Shown in pieces: positions 9,575 to 18,355 of a DNA stretch of 64,000 nt. The stretch's first letter is position 1. Each line of letters opens with the position of its first letter. A program made the position numbers and the translations under genes. This stretch comes from Coprococcus sp. (GTDB lineage: Bacteria; Bacillota_A; Clostridia; Lachnospirales; Lachnospiraceae): the NCBI GenBank assembly GCA_017624085.1, contig JAGANU010000009.1:1-64000 (forward strand), given 5' to 3'. The notes below the pieces were generated by a model that was given only the letters and a program-made list of their open reading frames with translations, was not told the DNA's origin and did not search any database.

Positions 9575-10471
9575 TTAGCTGAATTTGTTCATAATATTAC
9601 CTAACTTACCCAGAGCATTTATTGTGTCATTCTGAGTGGCACTTGCACTGGTATGATTTGATGTTGCTGTCTCAGAAGAGCTTGCATAATTTGCAACTCC
9701 GGCTGAACCGCCTGTGGCCATAACAGGTGCCATCCATATTTTACCTGTTCCTCTGTAAACATTTACAAAGCCTTCTCCTGACACAGCAGAACCAAGAAGA
9801 CTCTTTGTAGACTTTTCCACAGTGAATTCAAGACTTGACGACCATGCGATAGCCATATTGCCATCAATTCTCATTGTGTCATCCTGAAGCACAACCTCTA
9901 TTATCTCTTCCCTTGGAACGATACTCTCTAATGCTGCTATACCATTGCCGTAAAGACTGAGATTAAATAATCCCTCTCCCCCGAGGACTGCGGAAGAAAG
10001 ATTGCTTCTTGAAACGACCTTGTGCTGAATCTGGCTTTCGCAGGCAAGAAACAGGCCGTCATCAAGAACAACGCTTCCACCCCATTCAGCTAAGTCTGTA
10101 AGAATAATATGTCTGTATGTAGGCTCAAGCATAACCTGACCATAGCCACTATATACAGGCTTTGCAATACTCTCCTTTGTAACGGCAGCCTTCGCCATAT
10201 TGCCCAGAAATCCGCCAACTCCCTTTACATTGCTATTCATTGAAACCTGTCCTGATGTCCACTGCATAGCGCCGGCCTGCATTGTATAGCCGCCTCCGTT
10301 AAGAGTTAAAAGAAGCTGTCTTTTGTTTACATTCATACAGGCCATGTAATACTCTTTCTTTGAAGTAAATGGATTAACACTCATATCCATAGTATACTGA
10401 AGCACCTGCATGCCTCCCAGGGCTGATACAACCCTTATATTATTGCCATTGAGTAAATTCTGTGTAACCAT
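9575..10471 (-). CDS. AIM24-family protein (paralogue 1)
   Basis: A 298-residue protein of the AIM24 (DUF124) family, predicted to fold as a beta-rich double-stranded barrel. The family signature is spread over the protein: QAGAMQWTSG, GQVMLEPTYRHIIL, LGGEGLFNLSLYGNG and IDGNMAIAWSSSLEFTVEKS. A Ser/Ala/Thr-rich tail of about 45 residues follows the conserved core. AAGGAGG lies 4 bases before the ATG. It is 9 bases after its paralogue, so the two form a tandem duplication and probable operon. No enzymatic role is established for the bacterial family. Confidence 0.8.
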   Translation of the reverse strand: MVTQNLLNGNNIRVVSALGGMQVLQYTMDMSVNPFTSKKEYYMACMNVNKRQLLLTLNGGGYTMQAGAMQWTSGQVSMNSNVKGVGGFLGNMAKAAVTKESIAKPVYSGYGQVMLEPTYRHIILTDLAEWGGSVVLDDGLFLACESQIQHKVVSRSNLSSAVLGGEGLFNLSLYGNGIAALESIVPREEIIEVVLQDDTMRIDGNMAIAWSSSLEFTVEKSTKSLLGSAVSGEGFVNVYRGTGKIWMAPVMATGGSAGVANYASSSETATSNHTSASATQNDTINALGKLGNIMNKFS

Positions 10472-10480
10472 ATAGCCTCC

Positions 10481-11236
10481 TTACTTCGCTGTAGGAGCCA
10501 TAAGTATGGATCCGGTTCCTCGATAAACATTGACAAGACCTTCGCCTGATACAGCTGAACCTATAAGACTCTTTGTTGATTTCTCAACAGTAAACTGAAG
10601 GCTTCCAGACCAGGCAATTGCCATATTGCCATCAATTCGAACCTCATCATCCTGCAAATTAAACATGATAAGCTCCTGCTGTGGAACAGGGCTCTCAAGC
10701 ACTGCAATACCCTGTCCTGTAAGACTTAGATTGAAAAGGCCTTCGCCGCCAAGAACTGCAGAAGAAAGGCTCTTTCTGCTGATAACCTTCTGCTGAAGTG
10801 AACTGTCACAGGCAAGGAAAAGGCCATCCTCAAGTACGATCTGTCCCCACTGTGCAACATCAAGCAGAATTATGTGCTTGTAGGTAGGCTCAAGCATAAC
10901 AAGGCCCTGGCCCTGATATTCCGGCTTTGACATGGACTCACCTGTGGCAGCAGCGCCAAATGCCTTTCCAAGAAAATTACCTGCAGTCACACCTGAGTTC
11001 ATTGACACATTACCTAGTGTCCACTGCATTGCTCCTGCCTGAAGGATCGCAGAAGAACCATTGAGCTCCACAAGAACCTGACGTCTCCTCACATTCATGC
11101 TGGCATTGAAATAAGCTGTCTCTGCATAATCCGGTGATACGGAAAGATCCTTCTGGTGCTCAAAAACCTTGTACTTCCCCATCTGGTTTATGCACTTCAT
11201 ATTCGCATTGTCAAACAAATTATTAATAGTAAACAA
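10481..11236 (-). CDS. AIM24-family protein (paralogue 2, TTG start)
   Basis: A 251-residue AIM24-family protein clearly paralogous to the next gene: both share LGGEGLFNLSL, IDGNMAIAWS and the SGEGxVNVYRGTG ending. I place the start at TTG (11234-11236), which has AAAGGAGG 7 bases upstream. A longer frame begins with GTG at 11305, but that codon forms the -35 of the promoter, so it cannot be translated from this transcript. It lacks the low-complexity tail of its partner. Function unknown. Confidence 0.78.
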   Translation of the reverse strand: MFTINNLFDNANMKCINQMGKYKVFEHQKDLSVSPDYAETAYFNASMNVRRRQVLVELNGSSAILQAGAMQWTLGNVSMNSGVTAGNFLGKAFGAAATGESMSKPEYQGQGLVMLEPTYKHIILLDVAQWGQIVLEDGLFLACDSSLQQKVISRKSLSSAVLGGEGLFNLSLTGQGIAVLESPVPQQELIMFNLQDDEVRIDGNMAIAWSGSLQFTVEKSTKSLIGSAVSGEGLVNVYRGTGSILMAPTAK

Positions 11237-11276
11237 TGTAGTACCTCCTTTGTATTTAAAAAATTCCCCAAAGCTA

Positions 11277-11305
11277 AGTATACCATTTTCAAATAATAAT
11301 GTCAC
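11277..11305 (-). promoter_or_regulatory. Promoter of the AIM24 pair
   Basis: Minus-strand GTGACA (11300-11305), 17 bases, then TATACT (11277-11282) with an extended TGG before the -10. It places the transcript start downstream of the alternative GTG codon and supports the TTG start. Confidence 0.65.
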
Positions 11306-11380
11306 TATAAAGCATAGGATTATTTTTCTTATTTAAATATATAAAATAATAATAAAACAGCACAAAACAGTGACTAATAA

Positions 11381-11389
11381 TGATATAAT
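11381..11389 (+). promoter_or_regulatory. Extended -10 promoter of the M20 peptidase gene
   Basis: TGATATAAT is an extended -10 (TG, one base, TATAAT), 47 bases before the ATG. No good -35 is present at 16-18 bases, as is common for extended -10 promoters. Confidence 0.55.
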
Positions 11390-11436
11390 CTACAAATAAC
11401 AATATTGATCGCAAATCAGTTTTAAGGAGTGTTTAT

Positions 11437-12621
11437 ATGATGGGATTTTTTGAAGAAGCACAGGGAATAAAGGGCGAAATTGTGGACATTCGAAGAGCCA
11501 TACATCAGTGTCCTGAGCAGGGAGCTGTCCTTCCAGTAACAAAAAAATATGTATCAGATAAGCTTACAGAATACGGGTATGAAGCTGTAGAAATATGTGA
11601 AAGTGGAATCGTAGCAACAATAACCGGAAAGGAAAAAGGAAAGACCTTCCTGCTCAGAGCAGATATGGACGCTCTCGCCATTAAGGAGGAGGCTCCTGTT
11701 TCCTTTGCATCAGAAAATGGATATATGCATGCCTGTGGACATGACATGCACACTGCAATGCTGCTGGGGGCTGCAAAGCTGTTAAAGAAGCATCAAAATC
11801 AGATTAACGGCACCATTAAGCTCGTATTTCAGCCGGATGAAGAAGGATTTACCGGAGCAAAGAGTATGCTAAGTGCCGGGGTCCTTGAAAATCCCCATGT
11901 AGATGCCGGAATGGCTCTTCATGTTAATTCAGGCACTCCATCAGGAATGGTTCTGTGCGGACTTGGTACATGCATGGCCGGATGCACACTATTTCGCATA
12001 TCCGTAAAGGGCAAGGGTTGTCACGGCGCCATGCCGGAGACAGGCATAGATCCAATCAACATAGCAGCCCACATACATCTTGCCCTTCAGGAAATAATAG
12101 CAAGAGAGATAAGTCCTACCACTCCTGCAGTCGTTACAATCGGAAAATTCTGTGGCGGAAGTGCACCAAACATTATACCGGAGGAGGTAATACTTGAAGG
12201 CACAATCAGGGCAATGGATATAGAGGTTCAGTCAAATATTCTGAAGCGAATTGAAGAAATATCCAAGCTTACCGCAAATACCTTTAACGGTGTGGCAACA
12301 GTCACTGAGCTTGCATCTGCTCCTCCTCTTATAAACAATGTGGATATGACCAAAAAGATGGCCGAATATATAAAGGAATTGTGTAACCCGTCTATGGTTG
12401 TCACATTTGATAAGGGAGGAATGGGCTCCGAGGATTTTGCTTCCTACACCTATAAGATTCCTTGCAGCTATATATTGCTTGGTGCCGGAAGCTCAGATGA
12501 AAATGAACTATACGGGAAACCAATGCACAATGATCATGTTGTTTTTAATGAGGATATTCTGCCAATCGGAACAGCAATTCTTACCCACTGTGCTATAAAA
12601 TGGCTTAAGGACAATTCATAA
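11437..12621 (+). CDS. M20-family amidohydrolase (N-acyl amino acid or peptide hydrolase)
   Basis: A 394-residue zinc-dependent hydrolase of the M20D group (hippurate hydrolase, N-acyl-L-amino acid amidohydrolase). Metal-binding motifs are visible: ACGHDMHTAMLLGAA, FQPDEEG and the final HNDHVVF. A dimerisation insert (about residues 180-290; GCHGAMPETGIDP) lies between the two halves of the catalytic domain. There is no signal peptide, so it acts in the cytoplasm. AAGGAG lies 7 bases before tandem ATG codons. It is a single-gene unit with its own promoter and terminator. The substrate cannot be told from sequence. Confidence 0.9.
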   Translation: MMGFFEEAQGIKGEIVDIRRAIHQCPEQGAVLPVTKKYVSDKLTEYGYEAVEICESGIVATITGKEKGKTFLLRADMDALAIKEEAPVSFASENGYMHACGHDMHTAMLLGAAKLLKKHQNQINGTIKLVFQPDEEGFTGAKSMLSAGVLENPHVDAGMALHVNSGTPSGMVLCGLGTCMAGCTLFRISVKGKGCHGAMPETGIDPINIAAHIHLALQEIIAREISPTTPAVVTIGKFCGGSAPNIIPEEVILEGTIRAMDIEVQSNILKRIEEISKLTANTFNGVATVTELASAPPLINNVDMTKKMAEYIKELCNPSMVVTFDKGGMGSEDFASYTYKIPCSYILLGAGSSDENELYGKPMHNDHVVFNEDILPIGTAILTHCAIKWLKDNS

Positions 12622-12694
12622 AAGACTGTAGACAATAACACGGATGCGAAGACGAAATGTAGCACAAAAGTCCGTTCCGCATCCAGGCAAATGT

Positions 12695-12731
12695 AACGCC
12701 TCGCTATTCTTTTTGGCGAGGCGTTTTTTTT
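12695..12731 (+). terminator. Terminator after the M20 gene
   Basis: A perfect 10-bp stem (AACGCCTCGC and complement) with an 11-base loop runs directly into a T tract on the plus strand. Confidence 0.9.
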
Positions 12732-12748
12732 AAATAATATTATTTCTA

Positions 12749-15175
12749 TTATTCTACGTTTAACAGTCTTTTTACAAGCTGTACGCAATCCGCAGCGTCC
12801 TTAGAGTACCCATCAGCCCCTATTTCTTCTGCATAGCTCTCAGTAATAACAGCTCCACCAATTACCACCTTGCATGACAGGTTCTGTGCTTTTACAGCCT
12901 TAACTACCTCCTCCATCTTTACCATGGTAGTAGTCATAAGGGCAGACAAACCAATTATGGATGCATTGTTTTTCACAGCTTCATCTATTATTACATCACA
13001 AGGAACATCCTTGCCAAGGTCAATCACATTGAAGCCATAATTTCGAAGCATAAGAGCCACAAGATTCTTTCCTATATCATGAATATCTCCCTCCACGGAG
13101 GCAATCAAAATAGTAGGCATGTCGGATGCAGCTTTATCCTTCATAATAAGCGGACTTATATGAGAAATAGCAAGCTCCATTGTCTCTGCGCTGGCAATAA
13201 GCTGTGGAAGGAAATATTTTTTTTCCTCAAACAGCTTTCCCACCTCATTTATAGCCGTGATAAGGTCATTATCGATAATATCCTTAGGAGCCTGACCACT
13301 GCTTAAGGCCATCTTTACATCTTCTATAACTGCAGACCTGTTACCCTTTATTACATCCACATATATCTTGCTTTTATCATTATACTCAGCTACAGCCGGT
13401 GTATTACCTGCGGCTGTACTGTCACCGGATATATTAAGTGGCTTGACATGCTCGATGTATGCAACATCACCACCATTTTTGTTAAGCAGCATATCAGACG
13501 CATACACGGCGTTCATAAGCATCGTCTGAGACGGGTTGGCAATAGCCATTGTTAGTCCGCTTGCAATAGCCATTGTCAGGAAAGCTGTATTAACATTCAT
13601 TCTCTCCGGAAGACCAAAGGATATATTGGATAAGCCGCATATTGTTGCAAGCTTGTTTTCATAGCAATATTTAATCGTTTTAAGGCAATTCACGCCTGCA
13701 TCCTTCTGAGCCCCGATCGTTGCAACAAGCCCGTCAACTATGACATCATTCTTATCAAATCCCATTTCATATGCATGATTTAGAACGGTCTGTATTATTT
13801 CCTCCTTCTCCTCCGGTGACTGTGGCAATCCATTGTCTGAAAGAGGAAGAAGAATAAACATTGCACCATATTTCTTTACAATAGGCAATATCTCCTGTAT
13901 TTTAACCTTTTCAAGAGAAACAGAGTTGACAAGAGCCCGGCCCGGATATTCCCTAAGTGCCGCCTCAATAACGTCAGGGGAGCTGGAGTCTATACAGAGA
14001 GGCAGATTAACGATCTGTGACACCTGATGCATCACCTTTAGCATAAGAGCCCTTTCATCAACCCCGTTCATTCCAACATTAATATCAAGTATTGAGGCAC
14101 CACCTGAAGCCTGTTCTTCTGCCATATTGCAAACAAGGTCCAACACTCCTTCCTTAAGCTCTGCCTGAAGTTTTTTCTTTCCTGTTGGATTTATTCTCTC
14201 TCCCACAATTTTAAATTGACCGTCAAGCTCAATTATCTGTGTTTTTCTCTCTGAGGAAACACTTCTTACATGCTGGCTGTTTATATGTGGAGCCGGCATT
14301 TTTGCCGCCATATCTGAAATAGCCTTTATATGCATAGGTGTGGTTCCGCAACATCCGCCAATCATGTTTGCTCCCGCTTCAACAAGCCTCTTCATATCAT
14401 CAGCAAACTCCTGTGGTGTCATGGAATATACACTTTTCCCATCTATAAGCTCTGGCATGCCTGCATTAGGCTTGGCAAATACCGGTATGAATGCAATGGC
14501 TTTCATATCTTTAATAAGCTGCTCCATCTTATCAGGTCCCGTAGAACAATTAATACCTATTGCACAAACTCCAAGATTTTGAAGAACATTAACTGCTGTA
14601 ACACTGTCTGTGCCATAGAGTGTTCTTCCATCCTCATTAAAGGTAAGACTTGCCATAACAGGAAGCTCTGACACCTCATTTGCAGCAATAACAGCCGCCC
14701 TTGTCTCAGCAAGGCTCATCATCGTCTCAACAACAAGGAGATCACAGCCACTTTCATCAAGAGCCTTTATCTGCTCCTTGTATATGTCAACAAGCTCCTC
14801 AAAGGTCAGCGTTCCCATTGGGTAAAGCATCTGTCCTGTCATAGTAATATCACCTGCAACGAAGCCATGACCCGCTTTTCTTACTGCCATTTTGGAAAGC
14901 TCTACAAGACTTTTATTCATATCATAAAGCTTATCAGAAAGTCCATATTCTGAAAGCTTGATTCGGTTACATGTAAATGTAGGAGCATAAACAATATCAG
15001 CTCCTGAATTCAGATAATCAAGCTGAAGATCCAGCATAACCTGTTCATGCTCCAATATCCACTTTTCAGGGCATACGCCAAGCGGCATTCCGGCTGCCAT
15101 AAGATTTGTTCCTGTAGCGCCATCAAGAATAAGTATTTTTTCTTCAATCAGTCTTCTAAACTCGTCTTTTTTCAT
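12749..15175 (-). CDS. metH: Cobalamin-dependent methionine synthase lacking the reactivation domain
   Basis: An 808-residue enzyme that methylates homocysteine using methyltetrahydrofolate and B12. Domains in order: homocysteine-binding barrel (about 1-295; zinc cysteines in GINCSTGP and GGCCGTTP), pterin-binding barrel (about 325-590; GERINPTGKKK), four-helix cap, then the B12-binding domain (about 690-808; DIHDIGKN with the cobalt-ligating His). The usual C-terminal AdoMet activation domain is absent. Such short MetH proteins are known in anaerobes such as Thermotoga. The start MKKDEF has AAGGAG 7 bases upstream. It lies 39 bases after rnhA. Confidence 0.94.
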   Translation of the reverse strand: MKKDEFRRLIEEKILILDGATGTNLMAAGMPLGVCPEKWILEHEQVMLDLQLDYLNSGADIVYAPTFTCNRIKLSEYGLSDKLYDMNKSLVELSKMAVRKAGHGFVAGDITMTGQMLYPMGTLTFEELVDIYKEQIKALDESGCDLLVVETMMSLAETRAAVIAANEVSELPVMASLTFNEDGRTLYGTDSVTAVNVLQNLGVCAIGINCSTGPDKMEQLIKDMKAIAFIPVFAKPNAGMPELIDGKSVYSMTPQEFADDMKRLVEAGANMIGGCCGTTPMHIKAISDMAAKMPAPHINSQHVRSVSSERKTQIIELDGQFKIVGERINPTGKKKLQAELKEGVLDLVCNMAEEQASGGASILDINVGMNGVDERALMLKVMHQVSQIVNLPLCIDSSSPDVIEAALREYPGRALVNSVSLEKVKIQEILPIVKKYGAMFILLPLSDNGLPQSPEEKEEIIQTVLNHAYEMGFDKNDVIVDGLVATIGAQKDAGVNCLKTIKYCYENKLATICGLSNISFGLPERMNVNTAFLTMAIASGLTMAIANPSQTMLMNAVYASDMLLNKNGGDVAYIEHVKPLNISGDSTAAGNTPAVAEYNDKSKIYVDVIKGNRSAVIEDVKMALSSGQAPKDIIDNDLITAINEVGKLFEEKKYFLPQLIASAETMELAISHISPLIMKDKAASDMPTILIASVEGDIHDIGKNLVALMLRNYGFNVIDLGKDVPCDVIIDEAVKNNASIIGLSALMTTTMVKMEEVVKAVKAQNLSCKVVIGGAVITESYAEEIGADGYSKDAADCVQLVKRLLNVE

Positions 15176-15214
15176 GATAATACTCCTTTTGTCCGAATAT
15201 AGATAACATGCCAC

Positions 15215-15694
15215 TTATTCATCAAGGCCTGTATCTTCTATTTTCCCCGGCCCGTCAGCAGCGCTTGTTGCTAATCTGTCACATCTCTCATTTCCGGGAT
15301 TACCGGCATGTCCCTTAACCCATATAAACTCTACGTTGTGAGGCTTCTTTGCCTTAAGAAGCCTTTGCCACAAATCACAGTTTTTTACAGGCTCATTTTT
15401 TCCTCTTCTCCAATTGTTCTTGATCCACGAATCAATCCAATTTTTATTAAATGAATCACACAAATATTTTGAGTCCGAATACAGCTTTACGTTGCAGGGC
15501 TTTATAAGAGCTTCCAGACCTACAATTGCAGCAAGGAGCTCCATTCTGTTGTTTGTGGTTTTAATATACCCCTGACTGTACTCTCTTTCGTGAAGCACCC
15601 CTTTGCCGTCTACATACTGAAGAACTGTACCATAGCCTCCAGGTCCGTCAGGATTTCCCCTGGCAGAACCATCTGTATATATAATTACATCCAT
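15215..15694 (-). CDS. rnhA: Ribonuclease HI
   Basis: A 159-residue enzyme that cuts the RNA strand of RNA-DNA hybrids. The four acidic catalytic residues fit visible motifs: YTDGSARGNP (Asp), NNRMELLA (Glu), LYSDSKYL (Asp) and CDRLA (Asp). The basic segment KNNWRRGKNEPVKN matches the substrate-handle region of the E. coli type. It sits between punA and metH with short gaps, so it is probably in one operon with them. A type II enzyme is encoded at 50376. Confidence 0.95.
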   Translation of the reverse strand: MDVIIYTDGSARGNPDGPGGYGTVLQYVDGKGVLHEREYSQGYIKTTNNRMELLAAIVGLEALIKPCNVKLYSDSKYLCDSFNKNWIDSWIKNNWRRGKNEPVKNCDLWQRLLKAKKPHNVEFIWVKGHAGNPGNERCDRLATSAADGPGKIEDTGLDE

Positions 15695-15715
15695 AATATT
15701 ATCTCTCCTGATATT

Positions 15716-16531
15716 CTAAATATGTTGTAAAAATCTCATAATTACATCGAACAGTTTTTGTGCCGCCATATCTCCACTCTTTATTATATCTTCGTGGGAC
15801 AGGCAGTCTCCAAGACCTGCAGCCTTGTTACATATTACAGAAAGGCCTGCTATCTTAAGCCCCATATGCTTTGCAGCAATGGCCTCGCACACTGTGCTCA
15901 TTCCCACTGCATCACAACCAAGCTTCTTATACAACTGTATCTCTGCAGGAGTTTCATACTGAGGTCCTGTCACCTGAATGTATACTCCCTTATGTGGAAT
16001 ACGTCCGCATTCTAACATGCACTCTTCAAGTATATCGATATAATCCATGTCATATACGTGACTCATATCCGGGAATCTCTCTCCAAGCTTATCAAAATCA
16101 GGATATATTAGAGGAGACGGAACATAGGATGAAATATGATCTCTTATTATCATAATATCTCCCGGTGCCAATTCATCTGCTATACCCCCTGATGCATTTG
16201 TGAGTATAAGCTTCTTTATTCCCATCAAACCCATCACTCTGACAGGCATGACTACCTGGTCCATTGTATAGCCTTCATAGTAATGAACTCTCCCCTGCAT
16301 AACAAGTACTTTTCTTCCTGATAACTGCCCGTATACAAGTCTTCCCTTATGTCCTTCCACATGAGTACAGGGGAAATGCGGTATGTCCTTATAGTCAATC
16401 ACAATAGCATTTGAAAGCTTGTCTGAAAAAGCACCAAGTCCACTGCCAAGTACAATTGCTATATCCGGAATATCATTTATTATTCCTTTAATATAATCTG
16501 AAGCTGTTTTTAATTCACCAAATGTAATCAT
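15716..16531 (-). CDS. punA: Purine nucleoside phosphorylase
   Basis: A 271-residue trimeric-type (class II, PNP/MTAP family) phosphorylase that splits inosine or guanosine into base and ribose 1-phosphate for salvage. Motifs include VLGSGLGAF for phosphate binding, GRVHYYEGY, LTNASGGI and the base-pocket region VTGPQYETPAE. GGAGAGG lies close before the ATG. It is the first protein gene after the tRNA-Ser terminator and leads punA-rnhA-metH. Confidence 0.94.
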   Translation of the reverse strand: MITFGELKTASDYIKGIINDIPDIAIVLGSGLGAFSDKLSNAIVIDYKDIPHFPCTHVEGHKGRLVYGQLSGRKVLVMQGRVHYYEGYTMDQVVMPVRVMGLMGIKKLILTNASGGIADELAPGDIMIIRDHISSYVPSPLIYPDFDKLGERFPDMSHVYDMDYIDILEECMLECGRIPHKGVYIQVTGPQYETPAEIQLYKKLGCDAVGMSTVCEAIAAKHMGLKIAGLSVICNKAAGLGDCLSHEDIIKSGDMAAQKLFDVIMRFLQHI

Positions 16532-16555
16532 AATAACCTCTCCTAATACAAAACA

Positions 16556-16578
16556 TGGTCAGGACATTATCCTGACCA
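16556..16578 (-). terminator. Hairpin terminator between tRNA-Ser and punA
   Basis: A 9-bp perfect stem (TGGTCAGGA and complement) with a 5-base loop, followed on the minus strand by ATGTTTTGT. It lies 17 bases past the tRNA 3' end and just before the punA ribosome site. Confidence 0.65.
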
Positions 16579-16595
16579 GATGTTTACAGCCTAAA

Positions 16596-16683
16596 CGGAG
16601 ATGGAGGGATTTGAACCCTCGCGCCGGTCACCCGACCTACCGCATTTCGAGTGCGGACCCTTCAACCACTTGGGTACATCTCC
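16596..16683 (-). tRNA. tRNA-Ser (anticodon CGA)
   Basis: An 88-base tRNA. Acceptor arms GGAGATG and CATCTCC pair fully with discriminator G. The anticodon loop CTCGAAA, between CCGCA and TGCGG, gives anticodon CGA (reads UCG). The long variable arm typical of tRNA-Ser is present, and the T arm has GGTTCAAATCC. The CCA end is not encoded. It starts only 8 bases after the stop of the L,D-transpeptidase gene. Confidence 0.96.
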
Positions 16684-16691
16684 TATTTATT

Positions 16692-18287
16692 CTAATAGTA
16701 GCATATAACCGGCATTCCGGAATACACTATATTATACAACATTTCTGCAATATGATATGGAAGATTTACGCATCCGTGGGAGCCACCTGACAAATATATG
16801 GAGCCGCCAAATGAACCTCTCCACGTAGCATCGTGAAAACCAATTCCAAGCTCGCCAATAAATGGCATCCAGTAATCTACCGGAGTCTCATAATCCTCAC
16901 CAACTAGAAGCGCCGGAGTCTTTTTGAACAAAATAGTATAAAGGCCTTCAGGAGTCCTGCACTTTTCATCATAATAGCTTCCGGAAACGCAGTCCGATTC
17001 GATAACACATGTACCGTCAACATACACATACACCTCTTGTCTTCCAAGGTCACATTCTATGTAGGTTTTACCAATATCATCGCCGTCTTCTGTGTAAGCG
17101 TTTGCAGTACGTTCATATATTGGCATATGTTCCACAGAAACCCCCGCTGACAATAGCTTGTAAAGCTCATTTGTTTCTGCATCTACATCAAGCAGCCATC
17201 CGTACCAGTTATTTGTAAGTGTTATACATCTGTTGTCATGGGTTCTAAACAGCCTGTCCCTGCCACATGTGTCGTAGGTTTCAGCAATGCTGCAAACATA
17301 ATCATATACCTTGCTTCTGTCAAAGCACGGCTTATTGCTTCCCAGCTTTAACCAGTCACCATACTCCCTGCTTGTAAGCTCAAAGGATATTTCATCCACC
17401 TTAAATGTGATAATCATTTTTAAAAATTCAGCAAGGCTTTGCTGTTCATTTACTAACTTCTCATTATCACTTCTGATCTCAGGCGCAACATATGCCTCTG
17501 TGGAATCAAGTTCTAAAACTGCATCTCCTTTTACAAGAGACTCATCTATTATACTACATAATTTATCAAAATCAATATAATTACCTTCTGTTTCTGAAAC
17601 TATTACAGACTCGCCTTCCACAACAGATAAATATGCGTCTGTAGGACTAATCATGTTTTCTGTATGGGTAAACGGCTGACTACTAAGTAACTGCTTTAGT
17701 TTTTCCTGATTATATTCTACATTGTAATATAACTCATAGTTCTTTCTTACAGCAATATAGTACGGCCACAACAATCCATTTTGCATATGCTTAATGCCCT
17801 TTGCGGTTACATTTGGTGTTATAACAAGATCGATGTCTCCAGGAAGCAGTCTGAATTCCTTGTCATCTCTCAGCTTCAAAGTAAGCTTATAATCTGATAT
17901 GTATGAGGAAATCAGGCTATCAACCTCACTGATCGTATAAAATGAATAGTCCATATCATTTATGTAGGTCTTGTAATTGTAGTGGAACATAAACCATACC
18001 GAAATGGCAATATATACCGAAACAAGTACAGCGCCTGTTATACCTAAAGCCAGCTTCGCTGTCTTGGCAGCTTTTGACTTTGGAATAACCGGCGATGCCA
18101 AAACGGTAGCTGAAAGCTTTGCCTCCATATTGTCAGCAGTTTCCTTCGTATCAGAATTCTCCAAAATGGCATCACTGTCCTTCGTATCTAAATCTCCGGC
18201 AAGTTCCTCATGATCTTCGATTATCTGTTTTTCAGCTTCTGAATTCACATCAGAAGCTGAAAAATTATTATCTGCTCCGTCACCCAT
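16692..18287 (-). CDS. Membrane-anchored L,D-transpeptidase (YkuD) with PG-binding domain
   Basis: A 531-residue protein predicted to make 3-3 cross-links in peptidoglycan. About 75 acidic N-terminal residues lie in the cytoplasm, followed by one membrane helix (about 78-103) and a large outer part. The middle resembles the VanW-linked peptidoglycan-binding domain (PG_binding_4) found with such enzymes. The C-terminal YkuD domain has the catalytic signature HDATWRGSFGG...SGGSHGCVNL, with the nucleophilic Cys in SHGC. The ribosome site AAGGGA lies about 10 bases upstream. It follows the phosphoesterase and D,D-carboxypeptidase genes, a cell-wall cluster. Confidence 0.9.
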   Translation of the reverse strand: MGDGADNNFSASDVNSEAEKQIIEDHEELAGDLDTKDSDAILENSDTKETADNMEAKLSATVLASPVIPKSKAAKTAKLALGITGAVLVSVYIAISVWFMFHYNYKTYINDMDYSFYTISEVDSLISSYISDYKLTLKLRDDKEFRLLPGDIDLVITPNVTAKGIKHMQNGLLWPYYIAVRKNYELYYNVEYNQEKLKQLLSSQPFTHTENMISPTDAYLSVVEGESVIVSETEGNYIDFDKLCSIIDESLVKGDAVLELDSTEAYVAPEIRSDNEKLVNEQQSLAEFLKMIITFKVDEISFELTSREYGDWLKLGSNKPCFDRSKVYDYVCSIAETYDTCGRDRLFRTHDNRCITLTNNWYGWLLDVDAETNELYKLLSAGVSVEHMPIYERTANAYTEDGDDIGKTYIECDLGRQEVYVYVDGTCVIESDCVSGSYYDEKCRTPEGLYTILFKKTPALLVGEDYETPVDYWMPFIGELGIGFHDATWRGSFGGSIYLSGGSHGCVNLPYHIAEMLYNIVYSGMPVICYY

Positions 18288-18355
18288 ATCGACACATTCC
18301 CTTGTACACTTATTCTTATATAATATTATATTGTATTACCCTTTTTTTCAACTCC

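Noticed and set aside
12642..12684. Inverted repeat GGATGCG / CGCATCC after the M20 gene
   Set aside because: The 29-base loop is large and no T run follows on either strand. The real terminator is at 12695-12731.
12749..15175. metH as a truncated pseudogene
   Set aside because: The frame ends cleanly after a complete B12 domain, and short MetH forms are a known type.
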